DNA of 64,000 nt from Oreohelix idahoensis (Eukaryota > Mollusca > Gastropoda > Stylommatophora > Oreohelicidae), in NCBI GenBank assembly GCA_024509875.1, contig JAMPIV010012275.1:60420-124419 (forward strand), given 5' to 3'. The notes under the pieces are model-generated. The model did not search any database. It had not been told where the DNA came from and saw only the letters and a list, made by a program, of their open reading frames with translations. Each line of letters begins with the position of its first letter. The stretch's first letter is position 1. The translations under genes were made by a program, and so were the position numbers. Shown in pieces: positions 45,001 through 56,445 of the stretch.

Positions 45001-46484
45001 TTGTTTCTATGGTAGGTAATACCTTTCTTAAGGTGATTATTATGTAGTATATCCAATAACAAGAAAAACAAGCCCAAGAACACACACACTGACTAATATT
45101 TACACTATTGGTAACTTACATTATCACACCTATGCCACTTCCCAAAAAATGTCTGAAATTTTTTTCCTCATTTTCTCCCTGTAAGTGTTTGGAGAACTTA
45201 AGCTGCAGATTTGTTAATTTTTAACATATTTTTATTACTGATATGTCAATTTGATGATAAATGAATGTACTGTTGCCTAAAAGCTGATAAAAGGAAAGTT
45301 TACTTAATATGGTTGATATTATTAGTAATGTAAAATGATTGACAGACAAAATTCAATTCAAATTTGTTTCCAAATTATCAACTTATGTTCAAATTTCTTG
45401 TTTCTATGGTAGGTAATCCCTTTCTTAAGGTGATTATTATGTAGTATATCAAATAACAAGAAAAACAAGCCCAAGAATACACACACAGACTAATATTTAC
45501 ACTATTGGTAACTTACATTATCACACCTATGCCACTTCCAAAAAAATGTCTGGAATTTTTCCCCCTGTAGGTGTTGGGAGAAATTAAGATGTAGATTTAT
45601 TAATTTTAAACAGATTTTTATTACTGATATGTCAATTTGATGATAAATGAATGTACTGTTGCCTAAAGCTGATAAAAGGAAAGTTTACTTAGTATGGTAG
45701 ATATTATTAGTAATGTAAAATGATTGACAGACAAAAATCAATTCAAATTTGTTTCCAAATTATCAACTTATGTTCAAATTTCTTGTTTCTATGGTAGGTA
45801 ATACCTTTCTTAAAGTGATTATTATGTAGTATATCAAATAACAAGAAAAACAAGCCCAAGAACACACACACTGACTAATATTTACACTATTGGTAACTTA
45901 CATTATCACACCTGTGCCACTTCCCAAAAAATGTCTGAAATTTTTTTCCTCATTTTCTCCCTGTAACTGTTTGGAGAACTTAAGCTGCAGATTTATTAAT
46001 TTTAAACAGATTTTTATTACTGATATGTCAATTTGATGATAAATGAATGTACTGTTGCCTAAAGCTGATAAAAGGAAAGTTTACTTAGTATGGTAGATAT
46101 TAATAGTAATGTAAAATGATTGACAGACAAAAATCAATTCAAATTTGTTTCCAAATTATCAACATATGTTCAAATTTCTTGTTTCTATGGTAGGTAATAC
46201 CTTTCTTAAGGTGATTATTATGTAGTATATCCAATAACACGAAAAACAAGCCCAAGAACACACACACAGACTAATTTTTACACTATTGGTAACTTACATT
46301 ATCACACCTATGCCACTTCCCAAAAAATGTCTGAAATTTTTTTCTTCATTTTCTCCCTGTAAGTGTTTGGAGAACTTAAGAAGCAGATTTATTAATTTTA
46401 AACAGATTTTTATTACTGATATGTCAATTTGTTGATAAATGAATGTACTGTTGCCTAAAGCTGATAAAAGGAAAGTTTAGTTAG
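39070..46484 (+). repeat. 395-bp satellite, segment 2 (about 19 copies), partly higher-order
   Basis: Monomers start (GGTAGG) at 41056, 41451, 41846 and 42241, exactly 395 bp apart. Two variants alternate over much of the segment. Type A has CCAATAAC, CAGACTAAT, CTATGCC, GTAAGTG and ATATTATTAG; type B has CAAATAAC, CTGACTAAT, CTGTGCC, GTAACTG and ATATTAATAG. Between about 41.0 and 42.7 kb this forms a 790-bp dimer repeated ABAB. Elsewhere A follows A (about 39.9-40.6 kb, 43.9-44.7 kb). One monomer at about 40905 has an internal 16-bp duplication (AATGAATGTACTGT). Confidence 0.95.
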
Positions 46485-47632
46485 TGTTGCTGTCATTTTC
46501 GACGGAGTCATCTGTCAAGTTATTTGCCTATGTTTTATCATAAGTATAATTGTGTCTTTACCTGCGATGTCAGGTTGATTAGGGGTTGTCTTCCCTTGTT
46601 TATTCATTCATTGTGTTTTGACCTTTAGGGTCAAAGGTGGACAGTTCGGGCGTAGGCCTATGGGAAGGTTTTTTAAGCGGGAGAGAGATATACTTCCGGC
46701 AAGCCGGGGAGGTCCTGTTTTTCTGAAGGGACCAAGAGTCCATTGTGTTTTCGGGGAGAATCTTCGAAGTAACTGCTATGGCAGTTTTCCCCAGTGAATC
46801 TCTGTGTGTTGGAATGACAGCAGAGTTCCTTGTTTAGTTCTGTGGATTCGGGTACAGGTAATACCGACTTTTTCCATTACTATGCTTTCGGTGGCAGAAC
46901 ATGTTAGAAGATTGCCTAGTCTGTGAACAGCAGCTCACCGATCCGCCATTTCAGAACTTATATTTTGTGCTCGAGGTAGCCATCCAAGACTGTTAGTCTT
47001 TATATTGTCCAGAAATCCAGTGACGAAGATATATTGTGGGAACCGCAGATTGGCGGGATTTATGTCTACAATAAGTATTACTGCAGGGTTGATGATAACC
47101 TATTTAACAGAAGTACACAGCCGACGTCAGAACGAGGCCTGTGCTTTCGGCTATTATACTACAGCCTGATAATGTGCAATTGGCGGGGAATGCCAAGTTG
47201 CACCTACGTGTCAAAGTGACTAAGGCATCTGACGCGTTTAGTCAGAGACGCCAAGGGCGACGCTACGAACTGTCATTATTGAAGAACTTTGCTATTGACC
47301 ATGCACGTCTATTCTGATGTTTACCTTTTTGAATGCCAAATGTATACCTATCGATGTCAGGTCAGCATGACCTTGTTACACTCACTGTTCCTGTTGATAT
47401 TATGTGTGTTCCCGTCAATAAATGTCTTGAAACATGCCTGCAGTGTCAAAGCATCCTTGATTACTGCATGTGAGAGTATGGGTTGCAGGGTCTACATCTA
47501 TACGAGCCTAAACACATTCGCGCCTTCATTCGCACCCACACTCAGTTCATCATACGCTCGCACTACACACCTAACAACAAGTATACTGTCTTGGGCCAGT
47601 GATCACCTCAACAAGAGAAAGAGACGGTTACA
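46485..47632 (+). repeat. LTR of the gag-only element (first 666 bp repeated in inverse at 50530-51196)
   Basis: 1148 bp, TGTTGCTG to GGTTACA, followed at 47637 by TGGTGGCCAATGTGGG, the same primer-site start as in the two related elements. Frames at 47034-47219 and 47289-47696 lie in LTR sequence and show no protein family. Confidence 0.8.
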
Positions 47633-49117
47633 TTTCTGGTGGCCAATGTGGGTGGACCAGATCTGTGGGTTTAAAAAGAACAGAGCGAGCATTTGACATT
47701 ATTGTTGACATTTATGGATCCAGAAATTTACATTCCTGGTTGGCTGTTACATGTATGATGTCTCCAGTTTTGTTGAGAAAGTTACAAGAAGGACAAGTAC
47801 ACATTACACTTCTGATCTGTGGGTCTAAGCTACACACGGGACAGCCGTAACACACAGCGCTAATTCTACACTTGCAAGTTTTGGCTACAACAGGACAGAA
47901 ATAGGTCATCAACGGTTGACCCAGATAAACAGTACGAGCATTTATATTATAATGCTACATAAACCACAACAAGACAAGTACTGAAGTTAACATCTAGGCA
48001 TTTGCTACGTGGACCATAACTGCATAGAAGCCGGGTTCCTATTGTGAACAGTACTGCTGGTTGTTACACGTTTCAGTCAACAACAGACTTTTCTATGTCC
48101 GAGCATTCAAGCTACATTGTTCGAGGTCAAGTGTTTGTAAACAGTACGTGGAAATGGTAAACATTCAATGTGCAAGTCCTAAGTCGAGAAGGTCATAGTA
48201 ACTTTTGTTCGTGAATTTGACATTCAGTGCGCGTTTGACATTTTGTTTCTGTGTTCGCAAGGAGCAAGAAATTTATTTTAGTTTCAGCTGTGACTGAACT
48301 TGTTCTGCAACACATTGAAATTGATTGCTATATGTTTATGTTACTCCTACTGTTTTTGTGTATTTTTCAGCGGGTTTTCGGTTGGTGGGTCTTACAGTAA
48401 ATATGCCACTTAATCGAGGCTTACTGTAAGCGTTCTGTAGGTGCAAATTTTCTTAATTTGAAAATTTGCTAGTGACAATTGGTCGCTATTGATGTTAGCT
48501 GTGATGTAACTGTACTTAACGTTGTTTTTGTAATATTTTTGTCTGTTTTTCAGTTTTGATTTTCGATTTGTTTTGTTTGTATTCTGTAGGTCTCTCCTTT
48601 CTTTTGTGTATTTCTCTACACATTTTTGGTTAAAACAGTGTTGCCATTTGTATTGTTTTGTATCTTTGTCTTTGTATTTTTTTTGTACTACATTACTGTC
48701 ATGCACAGTCTACATACATATACTTGGTCATGTATTGGTATTATTATTGAGAATGTAGACTCTTCATATAGAGTTTGTTAATAAAATATTTTTATATAAG
48801 ATATTTATACAAGTTCTTTGATAAAAGACTTGTTATCTACAAAGATTGAGACAAGGTGAAATACATATTCAAGTTCTTTATAAAAAAGACTTGTGCCCAT
48901 AGTGAGTGGGATATAAGGGAATTTTTTTTCCACAGGTACTCAAGTGATTTTTTGGTTACATTATAAACAAGGGGACCATACAAGGTCTTTGTCTAAGACT
49001 AAGAGAGTGAAATAAAGTGAAGTGAGTATACAAGTCTATCATTTCAGACTTGTCTCCCATTAAAGTGGGATAATTTAATATATTTACTTCTGCAAGTTAC
49101 TGATCTCATTAGACAAG
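47633..49117 (+). other. gypsy leader with duplicated PBS-like motif
   Basis: A 1.49-kb untranslated leader. The LTR-end/primer-site block TTACATTTCTGGTGGC at 47628-47643 recurs, slightly changed, as TTACATTCCTGGTTGGC at about 47728-47744. No coding frame was recognised before the gag ATG. Confidence 0.6.
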
Positions 49118-50553
49118 ATGTCTACATTAGAGTACTTTATTACACAAGGGAGAGCCCTTGATAAAACTGGTCAACAGTTAGAACAATGGGCTGTTGCTCA
49201 GTATGACAAAGCATTAGCTGCTGAAGAGAGAAAAGCTGCGGCGGAACAAAAAAGACTAGACAGAGAAGCTGATATTGCTGCTGAACAAAAGAAATTGCAG
49301 ATGCAGGTGGAGGAAAGGAGATTTGAAGCTGAACAAAAGAGATTAGACAAAGAAGCTGAACAAAAGAGATTAGACAAAGAAGCTGAACAAAAGAGATTAG
49401 ACAAAGAAGATGCTGCAGAGGAGAGGAAAGCTGCTGCTGAAATTAGGAAAATGGAACATGAGGAAAGAAAACAGAAGATGGAACTTGATGAAAGACTCGC
49501 AACTTTGGAGTTAGAGAAATTGAAATTGGCGAGTACGGGTGCTCAGCAAACAACTTCGAGTACGACAAAGGAGTTTGTTAGTAGGATTAAATTGCCTCAT
49601 TTCAATCCTTTAAAGGATGACATAGCAGATTATCTAGATAGATTCCAATTTTTGTGCGATACGCATAACATAAAAAAGGAAAAATATGTTGAACAACTGA
49701 TGCCATTTTTTACAGGTGACACAGTGACTACTCTTATGACAATAGACAAACATGACAGGACTAATTATGATGTTGTCAGGGCAGCATTACTAAAGAAATA
49801 CCAACTAAAACAAGAAGACTATCGTCTTCGTTTTAGGACAATGTTGCCAGAAAATGGAGTAGATTTCTCTGATTTTGTTACAAATATACGTCGTACATTT
49901 ACACGATGGGTTGAGTTGTCTCAGATTGAGAAAACATATGAAGGTCTAATGGACTTATTATTGCGAGATAAGGTTTTGTCATCTGTTAATGATTCTTTTC
50001 TTGCATTCCTTCATGAACGTAAGCCTAAAAACTTAAAAGAAATGGAGGAATACTGTTGTCAGTATGCCACAGCACATCCCCATGCTACAGTTAGCAATTC
50101 TAAAGTGAAAGAAGGGTTGCCAGCTGCTTCGGCAACACCATATGGCCCTAATTTCAAAAAAAATTTCAGGGTGCTCAACAAAACTGGAATAGGGGAAGTA
50201 ATCAAAATTACACCCAGAAGCGGAGTAATCCAACACATGATGGTTCTTCGTCTATGAATTGGAGACAAGATGGTAGTTCTCGTAATTTTAGTGGTAATAA
50301 TTTGAGACACTTTCGCAAAGGCTATCCAAATAATAACTATTCAAATTTTCGAGGTAATCATTCTCGACGTCAAGATTATGACGATGGTGAATTTAGAAAC
50401 CGGGATTCAAACCGGAATGATGATTACAATAGGCAATATGATAACAATTACAGGGGAAATGATAGTCGAAATAATTACAGGGGAAATGATAGTCGAAATA
50501 ATTACAGGGAAAATGATAATCGAGGCAGACCGAAAGCACAGGCCTCGTTCTGA
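49118..50553 (+). pseudogene. gag: gag gene with a single frameshift
   Basis: ATG 49118 opens MSTLEYFITQGRALDKTG. Residues 20-150 are a charged coiled coil with three tandem 9-residue units (EAEQKRLDK, 27 bp each, 49327-49407). Residues 160-310 are the Gag core (IKLPHFNPLKDDIADYLDRF, VVRAALLKKYQ, FTRWVELSQIE, SFLAFLHERKPKN, EMEEYCCQYATAHPH). At an A8 run (about 50157-50164) the frame shifts; the continuing frame gives a basic tail with three tandem 9-residue units (NNYRGNDSR, 50446-50526) like the RG-rich tail in the gag at 14342-15779. The coding end runs straight into the inverted LTR at 50530. No zinc knuckle is seen in what remains. Confidence 0.88.
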
Positions 50554-51196
50554 CGTCGGCTGTGTACTTCTGTTAAATAGGTTATCATCAACCCTGCAGT
50601 AATACTTATTGTAGACATAAATCCCGCCAATCTGCGGTTCCCACAATATATCTTCGTCACTGGATTTCTGGACAATATAAAGACTAACAGTCTTGGATGG
50701 CTACCTCGAGCACAAAATATAAGTTCTGAAATGGCAGATCGGTGAGCTGCTGTTCACAGACTAGGCAATCTTCTAACATGTTCTGCCACCGAAAGCATAG
50801 TAATGGAAAAAGTCGGTATTACCTGTACCCGAATCCACAGAACTAAACAAGGAACTCTGCTGTCATTCCAACACACAGAGATTCACTGGGGGAAAACTGC
50901 CATAGCAGTTACTTCGAAGATTCTCCCCGAAAACACAATGGACTCTTGGTCCCTTCAGAAAAACAGGACCTTTACGGCTTGCCGGAAGTATATCTCTCTC
51001 CCGCTTAAAAAACCTTCCCATAGGCCTATGCCCGAACTGTCCACCTTTGACCCTAAAGGTCAAAACACAATGAATGAATAAACAAGGGAAGACAACCCCT
51101 AATCAACCTGACATCGCAGGTAAAGACACAATTATACTTATGATAAAACATAGGCAAATAACTTGACAGATGACTCCGTCGAAAATGACAGCAACA
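50530..51196 (-). repeat. inverted partial LTR forming the right end
   Basis: Reverse complement of 46485-47150 with few differences. It contains the block GACGTCGGCTGTGTACTTC and, near the end, GACTCCGTCGAAAATGACAG. Confidence 0.92.
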
Positions 51197-51201
51197 CTTA
51201 G

Positions 51202-54200
51202 TATGGTAGATATTATTAGTAATGTAAAATGATTGACAGACAAAAATCAATTCAAATTTGTTTCCAAATTATCAACTTATGATCAAATTTCTTGTTTCTA
51301 TGGTAGGTAATACCTTTCTTAAGGTGATTATTATGTAGTATATCCAATAACAAGAAAAACAAGCCCAAGAACACACACACTGACTAATATTTACACTATT
51401 GGTAACTTACATTATCACACCTATGCCACTTCCCAAAAAATGTCTGAAATTTTTTCCTCATTTTCTCCCTGTAAGTGTTTGGAGAACATAAGCTGCAGAT
51501 TTATTAATTTTAAACAGATTTTTATTACTGATATGTCAATTTGATGATAAATGAATGTACTGTTGCCTAAAGCTGATAAAAGGAAAGTTTACTTAGTATG
51601 GTAGATATTATTAGTAATGTAAAATGATTGACAGACAAAAATCAATTCAAATTTGTTTCCAAATTATCAACTTATGTTCAAATTTCTTGTTTTGAGGGTA
51701 GGTAATACCTTTCTTAAGGTGATTATTATGTAGTATATCCAATAACAAGAAAAACAAGCCCAAGAACACACACACTGACTAATATTTACACTATTGGTAA
51801 CTTACATTATCACACCTATGCCACTTCCCAAAAAATGTCTGAAATTTTTTTCCTCATTTTCTCCCTGTAAGTGTTTGGAGAACTTAAGCTGCAGATTTGT
51901 TAATTTTTTAACATTTTTTATTACTGATATGTCAATTTGATGATAAATGAATGTACTGTTGCCTAAAAGCTGATAAAAGGAGAGTTTACTTAATATGGTA
52001 GATATTATTAGTAATGTAAAATGATTGACAGACAAAATTCAATTCAAATTTGTTTCCAAATTATCAACTTATGTTCAAATTTCTTGTTTCTATGGTAGGT
52101 AATACCTTTCTTAAGGTGATTATTATGTAGTATATCAAATAACAAGAAAAACAAGCCCAAGAACACACACACTGACTAATATTTACACTATTGGTAACTT
52201 ACATTATCACACCTGTGCCACTTCCCAAAAAATGTCTGAAATTGTTTCCTCATTTTCTCCCTGTAACTGTTTGGAGAACTTAAGCTGCAGATTTATTAAT
52301 TTTAAACAGATTTTTATTACTGATATGTCAATTTGATGATAAATGAATGTACTGTTGCCTAAAGCTGATAAAAGGAAAGTTTACTTAGTATGGTAGATAT
52401 TAATAGTAATGTAAAATGATTGACAGACAAAAATCAATTCAAATTTGTTTCCAAATTATCAACTTATGTTCAAATTTCTTGTTTCTGTGGTAGGTAATAC
52501 CTTTCTTAAGGTGATTATTATGTAGTATATAATAACAAGAAAAACAAGCCCAAGAACACACACACTGACTAATATTACACTATTGGTAACTTACATTATC
52601 ACACCTATGCCACTTCCCAAAAAATGTCTGAAATTTTTTCTTCATTTTCTCCCTGTAAGTGTTTGGAGAACTTAAGCTGCAGATTTATTAATTTTAAACA
52701 GATTTTTATTACTGATATGTCAATTTGATGATAAATGAATGTACTATTGCCTAAAGCTGATAAAAGGAAAGTTTACTTAGTATGGTAGATATTATTAGTA
52801 ATGTAAAATGATTGACAGACAAAAATCAATTCAAATTTGTTTCCAAATTATCAACTTATGTTCAAATTTCTTGTTTCTGTGGTAGGTAATACCTTTCTTA
52901 AGGTGATTATTATGTAGTATATCCAATAACAAGAAAAACAAGCCCAAGAACACAAACACTGACTAATATTTACACTATTGGTAACTTACATTATCACACC
53001 TGTGCCACTTCCCAAAAAATGTCTGAAATTTTTTCTTCATTTTCTCCCTGTAACTGTTTGGAGAACTTAAGCTGCAGATTTATTAATTTTAAACAGATTT
53101 TTATTACTGATATGTCAATTTGATGATAAATGAATGTACTGTTGCCTAAAGCTGATAAAAGGAAAGTTTACTTAGTATGGTAGATATTAATAGTAATGTA
53201 AAATGATTGACAGACAAAAATCAATTCAAATTTGTTTCCAAATTATCAACTTATGTTCAAATTTCTTGTTTCTGTGGTAGGTAATACCTTTCTTAAGGTG
53301 ATTATTATGTAGTATATCCAATAACAAGAAAAACAAGCCCAAGAACACACACACTGACTAATATTTACACTATTGGTAACTTACATTATCACACCTATGC
53401 CACTTCCCAAAAAATGTCTGAAATTTTTTCTTCATTTTCTCCCTGTAAGTGTTTGGAGAACTTAAGCTGCAGATTTATTAATTTTAAACAGATTTTTATT
53501 ACTGATATGTCAATTTGATGATAAATGAATGTACTGTTGCCTAAAGCTGATAAAAGGAAAGTTTACTTAGTATGGTAGATATTATTAGTAATGTAAAATG
53601 ATTGACAGACAAAAATCAATTCAAATTTGTTTCCAAATTATCAACTTATGTTCAAATTTCTTGTTTCTATGGTAGGTAATACCTTTCTTAAGGTGATTAT
53701 TATGTAGTATATCCAATAACAAGAAAAACAAGCCCAAGAACACACACACTGACTAATATTTACACTATTGGTAACTTACATTATCACACCTATGCCACTT
53801 CCCAAAAAATGTCTGAAATTTTTTCCTCATTTTCTCCCTGTAAGTGTTTGGAGAACTTAAGCTGCAGATTTATTAATTTTAAACAGATTTTTATTACTGA
53901 TATGTCAATTTGATGATAAACGAATGTACTGTTGCCTAAAGCTGATAAAAGGAAAGTTTACTTAGTATGGTAGATATTATTAGTAATGTAAAATGATTGA
54001 CAGACAAAAATCAATTCAAATTTGTTTCCAAATTATCAACTTATGTTCAAATTTCTTGTTTCTATGGTAGGTAATACCTTTCTTAAGGTGATTATTATGT
54101 AGTATATCAAATAACAAGAAAAACAAGCCCAAGAACACACACACTGACTAATATTTACACTATTGGTAACTTACATTATCACACCTGTGCCACTTCCCAA

Positions 54201-54795
54201 AAAATGTCTGAAATTTTTTCCTCATTTTCTCCCTGTAACTGTTTGGAGAACTTAAGCTGCAGATTTATTAATTTTAAACAGATTTTTATTACTGATATGT
54301 CAATTTGATGATAAATGAATGTACTGTTGCCTAAAGCTGATAAAAGGAAAGTTTACTTAGTATGGTAGATATTATTAGTAATGTAAAATGATTGACAGAC
54401 AAAAATCAATTCAAATTTGTTTCCAAATTATCAACTTATGTTCAAATTTCTTGTTTCTATGGTAGGTAATACCTTTCTTAAGGTGATTATTATGTAGTAT
54501 ATCAAATAACAAGAAAAACAAGCCCAAGAACACACACACTGACTAATATTTACACTATTGGTAACTTACATTATCACACCTGTGCCACTTCCCAAAAAAT
54601 GTCTGAAATTTTTTCCTCATTTTCTCCCTGTAACTGTTTGGAGAACTTAAGCTGCAGATTTATTAATTTTAAACAGATTTTTATTACTGATATGTCAATT
54701 TGATGATAAATGAATGTACTGTTGCCTAAAGCTGATAAAAGGAAAGTTTACTTAATATGTTAGATATTATTAGTAATGAAAAATGATTGAAAGAA
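51202..54795 (+). repeat. 395-bp satellite, segment 3 (about 9 copies)
   Basis: Same monomer, with GGTAGG motifs about every 395 bp (for example 53276, 53671, 54066 and 54461). Type A/B variants are mixed. Beyond 54795 the match decays into single diverged monomer sequence. Confidence 0.95.
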
Positions 54796-55095
54796 AGAAA
54801 AAGCATGCAACATTTTCTTTAAATTATCAACTTACCTGGAACTTGCTTGTTCCTGAGGCAGCTAATTTCTTTTCTTGATTTTCATGTAGTATATCCAATG
54901 ACTGGTGATTTTCATGTAGTATATCCAATGACAAGAAAAACAAGCCCAAGAACACACACAATAGCTAATAAATACACTATTAATGACTTACATTATCACA
55001 CCTACACCACTTCCAAAAAATCTCAGAAATTTTGAATAAATAGCTCCTTTGACAAAGCACAACATCTATAACTTATTTACAGTATGTCAATGTCT
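54796..55095 (-). other. piggyBac 3' non-coding region, ancestral-looking satellite monomer
   Basis: Contains a diverged single version of the monomer: ATGTAGTATATCCAATGAC twice (54883-54935), then AAGAAAAACAAGCCCAAG, ACACCTACACCACTTCC and TCTCAGAAATTTTG. It directly follows the transposase stop. This is the likely source of, or a relic edge to, the array. Confidence 0.65.
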
Positions 55096-56178
55096 TTAGT
55101 AAGTTACAGCTGAAGGATCATGCGTATGGTACAGCCTAAAACAGCTCTTTGGATGGAGATGGGGCTTTTCGGGGCAACCGAGGCAATAAAAATTTGTTCG
55201 GACTCGTTTCGCAGGTGTTGAGCACACTATACAGTTCCTATCTTTGTCGGTGTAATCCACAATGTGCTTTGCACCCTCAAATCTTTTAACTTTGTTTCCT
55301 AACAATTTCCTACCTTTCTTGTTGCTACTGATATCTACTAGATCAGGTGGAGTTATGGAGGCAGCCTTCTCAGTCAACTGATCAATCAGTTTGTCTTTGA
55401 AAAATTTCAATGACACTGACTTCTCATCAGCATGACTGAGGGTGTACAATATATGGGCATTTACCTGGGACACCTCTATAATCCAGTAGAAAATTTTCTT
55501 CCTCCATTTTCTAGTTTTTCTTTGGAAATTGCCATAGTAAGCTACCATTTGATCATTGTGGTCACATCCATTCATGCAAAAATTGTGCTGGTGATTATTA
55601 TGTAGTATATCCAATAACAAGAAAAACAAGCCCAAGAACACACACACTGACTAATTTTTGTTTGAAGATGGGGGTTTAGAATTCTTTACTTCAGCATAGT
55701 CATTTATTACTTTGACCAAAGAATGTAAAACATCTGGTGTCAGCAATGTAAGCCAGCAATCAAGCACAGAGGAAGTTGCATCAAGATTTGCTTGCAAACC
55801 TGGTTCATGAGTTGGATCAAAATAAAAACTATTTGTTGTTTCACCCTCAGTCACTTGCTCCCATTGTTCTCTTATTTTAGTTAGGCCTAGGCTTACAGTA
55901 TTTCCTGCACTATTGGTAACTCTAACCGAGGTTTTCGCTCTTTTACGACCCACCGATGGCCCAGGACTTCTAATATCTTCGCTATCTTCATTGCTTGAAT
56001 TGTCACTACTACTGTTATCACTGCCAGAAAATTCACTACCTGAATAAATGTCCACATTGTTTTCACTGTCCTCCTCATCGCTAGAGCTATCAATCAATTG
56101 CTGAAATAAGTTTCTAGCCTGTTCAGCAGTTAGACGAGGTGTACGTGCGTTTTTTCTGGCGCTATCATTCATTGCCAT
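55096..56178 (-). pseudogene. piggyBac transposase, catalytic core deleted
   Basis: On the minus strand ATG 56178 opens a 175-codon N-terminal part: a leader (TAEQARNLFQQLIDSSSDEE), an acidic Ser/Asp/Glu tract typical of piggyBac-derived proteins, and YFDPTHEPGLQANLDATSSV. After a 67-bp satellite patch (55591-55657) the C-terminal part resumes: CMNGCDHNDQMVAYYG, RKTRKWRKKIFYWIIEV, VNAHILYTLSHAD, and a Cys/His-rich end (CIVCS..., CLGCPEKPHLHPKSC) that matches the C-terminal zinc-binding domain of piggyBac transposases. The stretch between, which should hold the first two catalytic aspartates, is missing; only the last D-x-x-D-Q block remains. It cannot be active. Confidence 0.9.
55591..55657 (+). 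repeat. satellite patch inside the transposase gene
   Basis: 67 bp running from GATTATTATGTAGTATATCC to ACACACACTGACTAAT, essentially identical to the array monomer (better matched than the adjacent 3' region at 54880-55030), bridge the two surviving parts of the transposase. It is in the same orientation as the array. Confidence 0.9.
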
Positions 56179-56441
56179 AGTAAACAGTTTTGCGATTTGG
56201 TAACTAACCTGAAACGTGTGATAAATATGAATATAATATCAATTTTGAGAGGCACAAATTTACCCACGCTTTGGAATGTTGTTTTCCGGTGTTAAATTAA
56301 AATCTCGAACCAGATCAGAATGTGTTTCGTCATATATTTCATTCGTTATCTTACTAAACTTAGAAAGCCAATGGGAGCGGTTTGCCGTCCAAATGTGTTT
56401 CTTTCGTAAGCCGCTCCCATCGGCTTGCGGTAGTTAATGTG
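56179..56441 (-). other. piggyBac 5' end and right terminal repeat
   Basis: Non-coding sequence between the transposase ATG and the TIR (CATTAACTACCGCAAGCCG on the minus strand from about 56440). Near the end, TGGGAGCGG and its partner CCGCTCCCA (about 56371 and 56411) form a sub-terminal inverted pair. Confidence 0.65.
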
Positions 56442-56445
56442 TTAA

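Larger units (their letters stand above)
46485..51196 (+). mobile_element. gag-only gypsy element ending in inverted LTR sequences
   Basis: A 4712-bp insertion in the satellite: one full LTR (46485-47632), leader, gag, then the first 667 bp of the LTR in reverse orientation (50530-51196). The element therefore begins TGTTGCTGTC and ends GACAGCAACA, forming terminal inverted repeats of about 666 bp. It is flanked by GTTAG (46480-46484) and CTTAG (51197-51201), a 5-bp duplication with one mismatch; the intact satellite reads GTTTACTTAGTATGG. There is no pol and no direct 3' LTR. The host-side duplication argues that it integrated in this rearranged form. Confidence 0.85.
31578..56445 (-). mobile_element. 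24.9-kb piggyBac-type element containing a satellite array and nested gypsy elements
   Basis: TTAA at 31578-31581 and 56442-56445 flanks inverted ends CCCATTAACTACCG (31582) and, on the other strand, CACATTAACTACCG (from 56441), one mismatch in 14. A paralogous empty site with a single TTAA lies at about 31082-31085. The right end carries a disrupted piggyBac transposase on the minus strand. Between its stop codon and the left end lie about 12.8 kb of 395-bp satellite plus two LTR elements. Degenerate single-monomer sequence touches both the left end (31640 onward) and the transposase 3' side (54880-55030), which suggests the array grew from the element's own 3' non-coding region. Confidence 0.87.

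Noticed and set aside
47034..47696. Short plus frames (61 and 135 codons) upstream of gag
   Set aside because: They lie in LTR sequence, have no family motifs, and the first is repeated in the inverted arm at the other end.
31640..54795. Regularly spaced repeats, possibly a CRISPR-like array
   Set aside because: Units are 395 bp, continuous and without unique spacers; the setting is a eukaryotic transposon. It is satellite DNA.
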